DNA of 64,000 nucleotides from Bacteroidetes bacterium HGW-Bacteroidetes-16 (GTDB taxonomy: Bacteria > Bacteroidota > Bacteroidia > Bacteroidales > F082): the NCBI GenBank assembly GCA_002840975.1, contig PHDN01000018.1, positions 1 through 64,000 on the forward strand. The letters are read 5' to 3'. The position numbers and the translations under genes were made by a program. Below are positions 62,930 to 64,000 of the stretch, piece after piece. The notes under the pieces were generated by a model. It did not search any database. It was given only the letters and a program-made list of their open reading frames with translations, and was not told the DNA's origin. Within the stretch, counting starts at the first letter, position 1; the number at the start of each line of letters is the position of its first letter.

Positions 62930-64000
62930 TTAGGCCGATGTATCATTTTCAAACCAATCCTTAATGGTGTTTAAAAAGCGGGATGTACCGGAATCTGTTT
63001 TTGGCATTTTGGGTTTTTCCTTTTTTTTACCCTTCTTTTCATCGGGCACCTCCTCAGGTGTAATCAGGTCGCCTTCTTTTCTTTTTTCATAGTCGTAGCG
63101 CCTGATTCCTTCAATAACCAATCCAATTCCGGTGGCGTACATGGGAATGGCCATTTCATCTGCTACATCATTGGCCAGATGCTCATTTGGATAGCCAATA
63201 CGTGTATCCATTCCGGTGGTAAATTCCGTTAGCTGGTCGATGTGTTTAAGTTGCGCGCCTCCTCCGGTGAGTACGATACCAGCAATCAGTTTTTTTTCGA
63301 AACCGGAGTTTTTGATTTCAAAATAAACATGTTCAATGATTTCTTCCATGCGCGCCTGGATAATAAAAGCCAGGTTTTTAAGCGTAATTTCCTTTGGTGA
63401 CCTGCCACGCAATCCGGGAATGGCCACTACTTCATCATCCCGGTTTTCGCTGGCCAGGGCCGATCCAAATTTTACTTTAAGCTCTTCGGCATGTTTTTTA
63501 ATAATCGTACATCCTTCTTTAACATCCTCGGTCACTATATCACCACCAAAGGGTATCACAGCGGTGTGCCTGATGATATTGTCTTGAAAAATAGCCAGAT
63601 CGGTGGTTCCGCCGCCAATATCAACCAACACTACGCCGGCCTCCTTTTCTTCTTCACTCAACACCGCTTCTGCCGAAGCAATAGGTTCCAGAATCAAATT
63701 AACCATTTCGAGTCCTGCCTTCTTAATGCATTTATAAATATTTTTGGCCGCAGCAGTTTGCCCGATAATGATGTGGAAATTGGCTTCTAACGTACTTCCT
63801 AACATGCCAACAGGTTGTCTTACGCCTCCTTCGTTGTCGATGATATATTCCTGCGCGATGACATCAATGATTTCTTCACCGGGCGACATGTTCAGTTTAT
63901 ACATGTTTTGATTCAGCCGATCAATTTCATTGGTGTTGATTTCTTTTTCAGGATCTTCGCGCATGATGTTACCGCGGTGCTGGTAACTCTTAATGTGTTG
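62930..64000 (-). CDS. ftsA: Cell division protein FtsA (C-terminal part; N-terminus beyond window)
   Basis: The frame stays open past the Met at 63964 to the window edge, and the extra residues QHIKSYQHRG match the conserved FtsA segment GQHIKSLQHRG, so the true start lies outside. About 356 residues are visible. The actin-like ATP site shows VVLVDIGGGTTDLAIF and GIVLTGGGAQL. A Lys/Glu-rich linker (~300-330 of the visible part) precedes the C-terminal amphipathic helix RFLNTIKDWFEN, which anchors FtsA and thereby FtsZ to the membrane. It is 95 bp upstream of ftsZ. Confidence 0.96.
   Translation of the reverse strand, partial: QHIKSYQHRGNIMREDPEKEINTNEIDRLNQNMYKLNMSPGEEIIDVIAQEYIIDNEGGVRQPVGMLGSTLEANFHIIIGQTAAAKNIYKCIKKAGLEMVNLILEPIASAEAVLSEEEKEAGVVLVDIGGGTTDLAIFQDNIIRHTAVIPFGGDIVTEDVKEGCTIIKKHAEELKVKFGSALASENRDDEVVAIPGLRGRSPKEITLKNLAFIIQARMEEIIEHVYFEIKNSGFEKKLIAGIVLTGGGAQLKHIDQLTEFTTGMDTRIGYPNEHLANDVADEMAIPMYATGIGLVIEGIRRYDYEKRKEGDLITPEEVPDEKKGKKKEKPKMPKTDSGTSRFLNTIKDWFENDTSA

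Overview
The window looks like a chromosomal segment of a Bacteroidetes bacterium (order Bacteroidales or a close relative). The reasons are: five secreted proteins ending in a type IX secretion (T9SS) C-terminal sorting domain; gldF-gldG and a GldN-like lipoprotein; a TonB-dependent receptor with an N-terminal carboxypeptidase-regulatory-like domain; a MurA with Asp in place of the catalytic Cys; DUF4290; the ftsA-ftsZ-GatB/YqeY order; and many promoters of the Bacteroidetes type (TAnnTTTG at -7, sometimes TTG/TTTG about 19-20 nt upstream). No rRNA, tRNA, CRISPR array, prophage or complete insertion sequence was seen. Layout: 1-5.3 kb is the end of an exopolysaccharide/glycan locus (DUF3473-type polysaccharide deacetylase, GNAT acyltransferase, two GT2 glycosyltransferases, a multi-spanning GT-C-like protein); its first 3 kb is visibly richer in A+T than the rest. 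5.3-8 kb holds gdhA behind nested palindromes, then a REPtron-like block: an IS200/RAYT-type tyrosine transposase gene broken by one in-frame stop, with two copies of a structured ~116-bp repeat on each side, all in the same orientation. 8-15 kb carries a large secreted/outer-membrane protein (HEXXH peptidase, beta-propeller, barrel), a SlyD prolyl isomerase with a metal-binding tail, and a receiver-receiver-PPDK ATP-grasp fusion. 15-21 kb: gldF-gldG-DUF4340, a PPOX/NimA-like flavoprotein, and an ABC-F ATPase with a degenerate second ATPase site. 21-30 kb: T9SS cargo proteins, a type III PLP lyase, a GldN-like lipoprotein, a cupin, and an ECF sigma/anti-sigma pair. 30-37.7 kb: lepA, a PspC/LiaF-like envelope-stress pair, a TonB receptor, and aminopeptidase P. 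37.8-41.3 kb: the three-gene succinate dehydrogenase/fumarate reductase operon. 41.4-44.3 kb: two solute-binding lipoproteins with no permease (one with a tandem SBP, one SBP-Cache). 44.5-49.2 kb: holB-tilS and dsbD. 49.3-55.3 kb: three tandem paralogous T9SS-sorted BNR-type proteins, each with its own promoter and terminator. 55.5-64 kb is housekeeping: murA, DUF4290, rplM-rpsI-rpsB-tsf, GatB/YqeY, ftsZ and the C-terminal part of ftsA. The genes that most clearly act together are sdhCAB, gldFG plus DUF4340, the sigma/anti-sigma pair, the ribosomal cluster with tsf, and ftsA-ftsZ. The most interesting non-routine signals are the REPtron with its broken transposase, a 101-bp MITE-like element with 12-bp perfect terminal inverted repeats and a diverged second copy, the REC-REC-PPDK protein that lacks a phosphohistidine domain, the peptidase-propeller-barrel protein, and the permease-less SBP lipoproteins.
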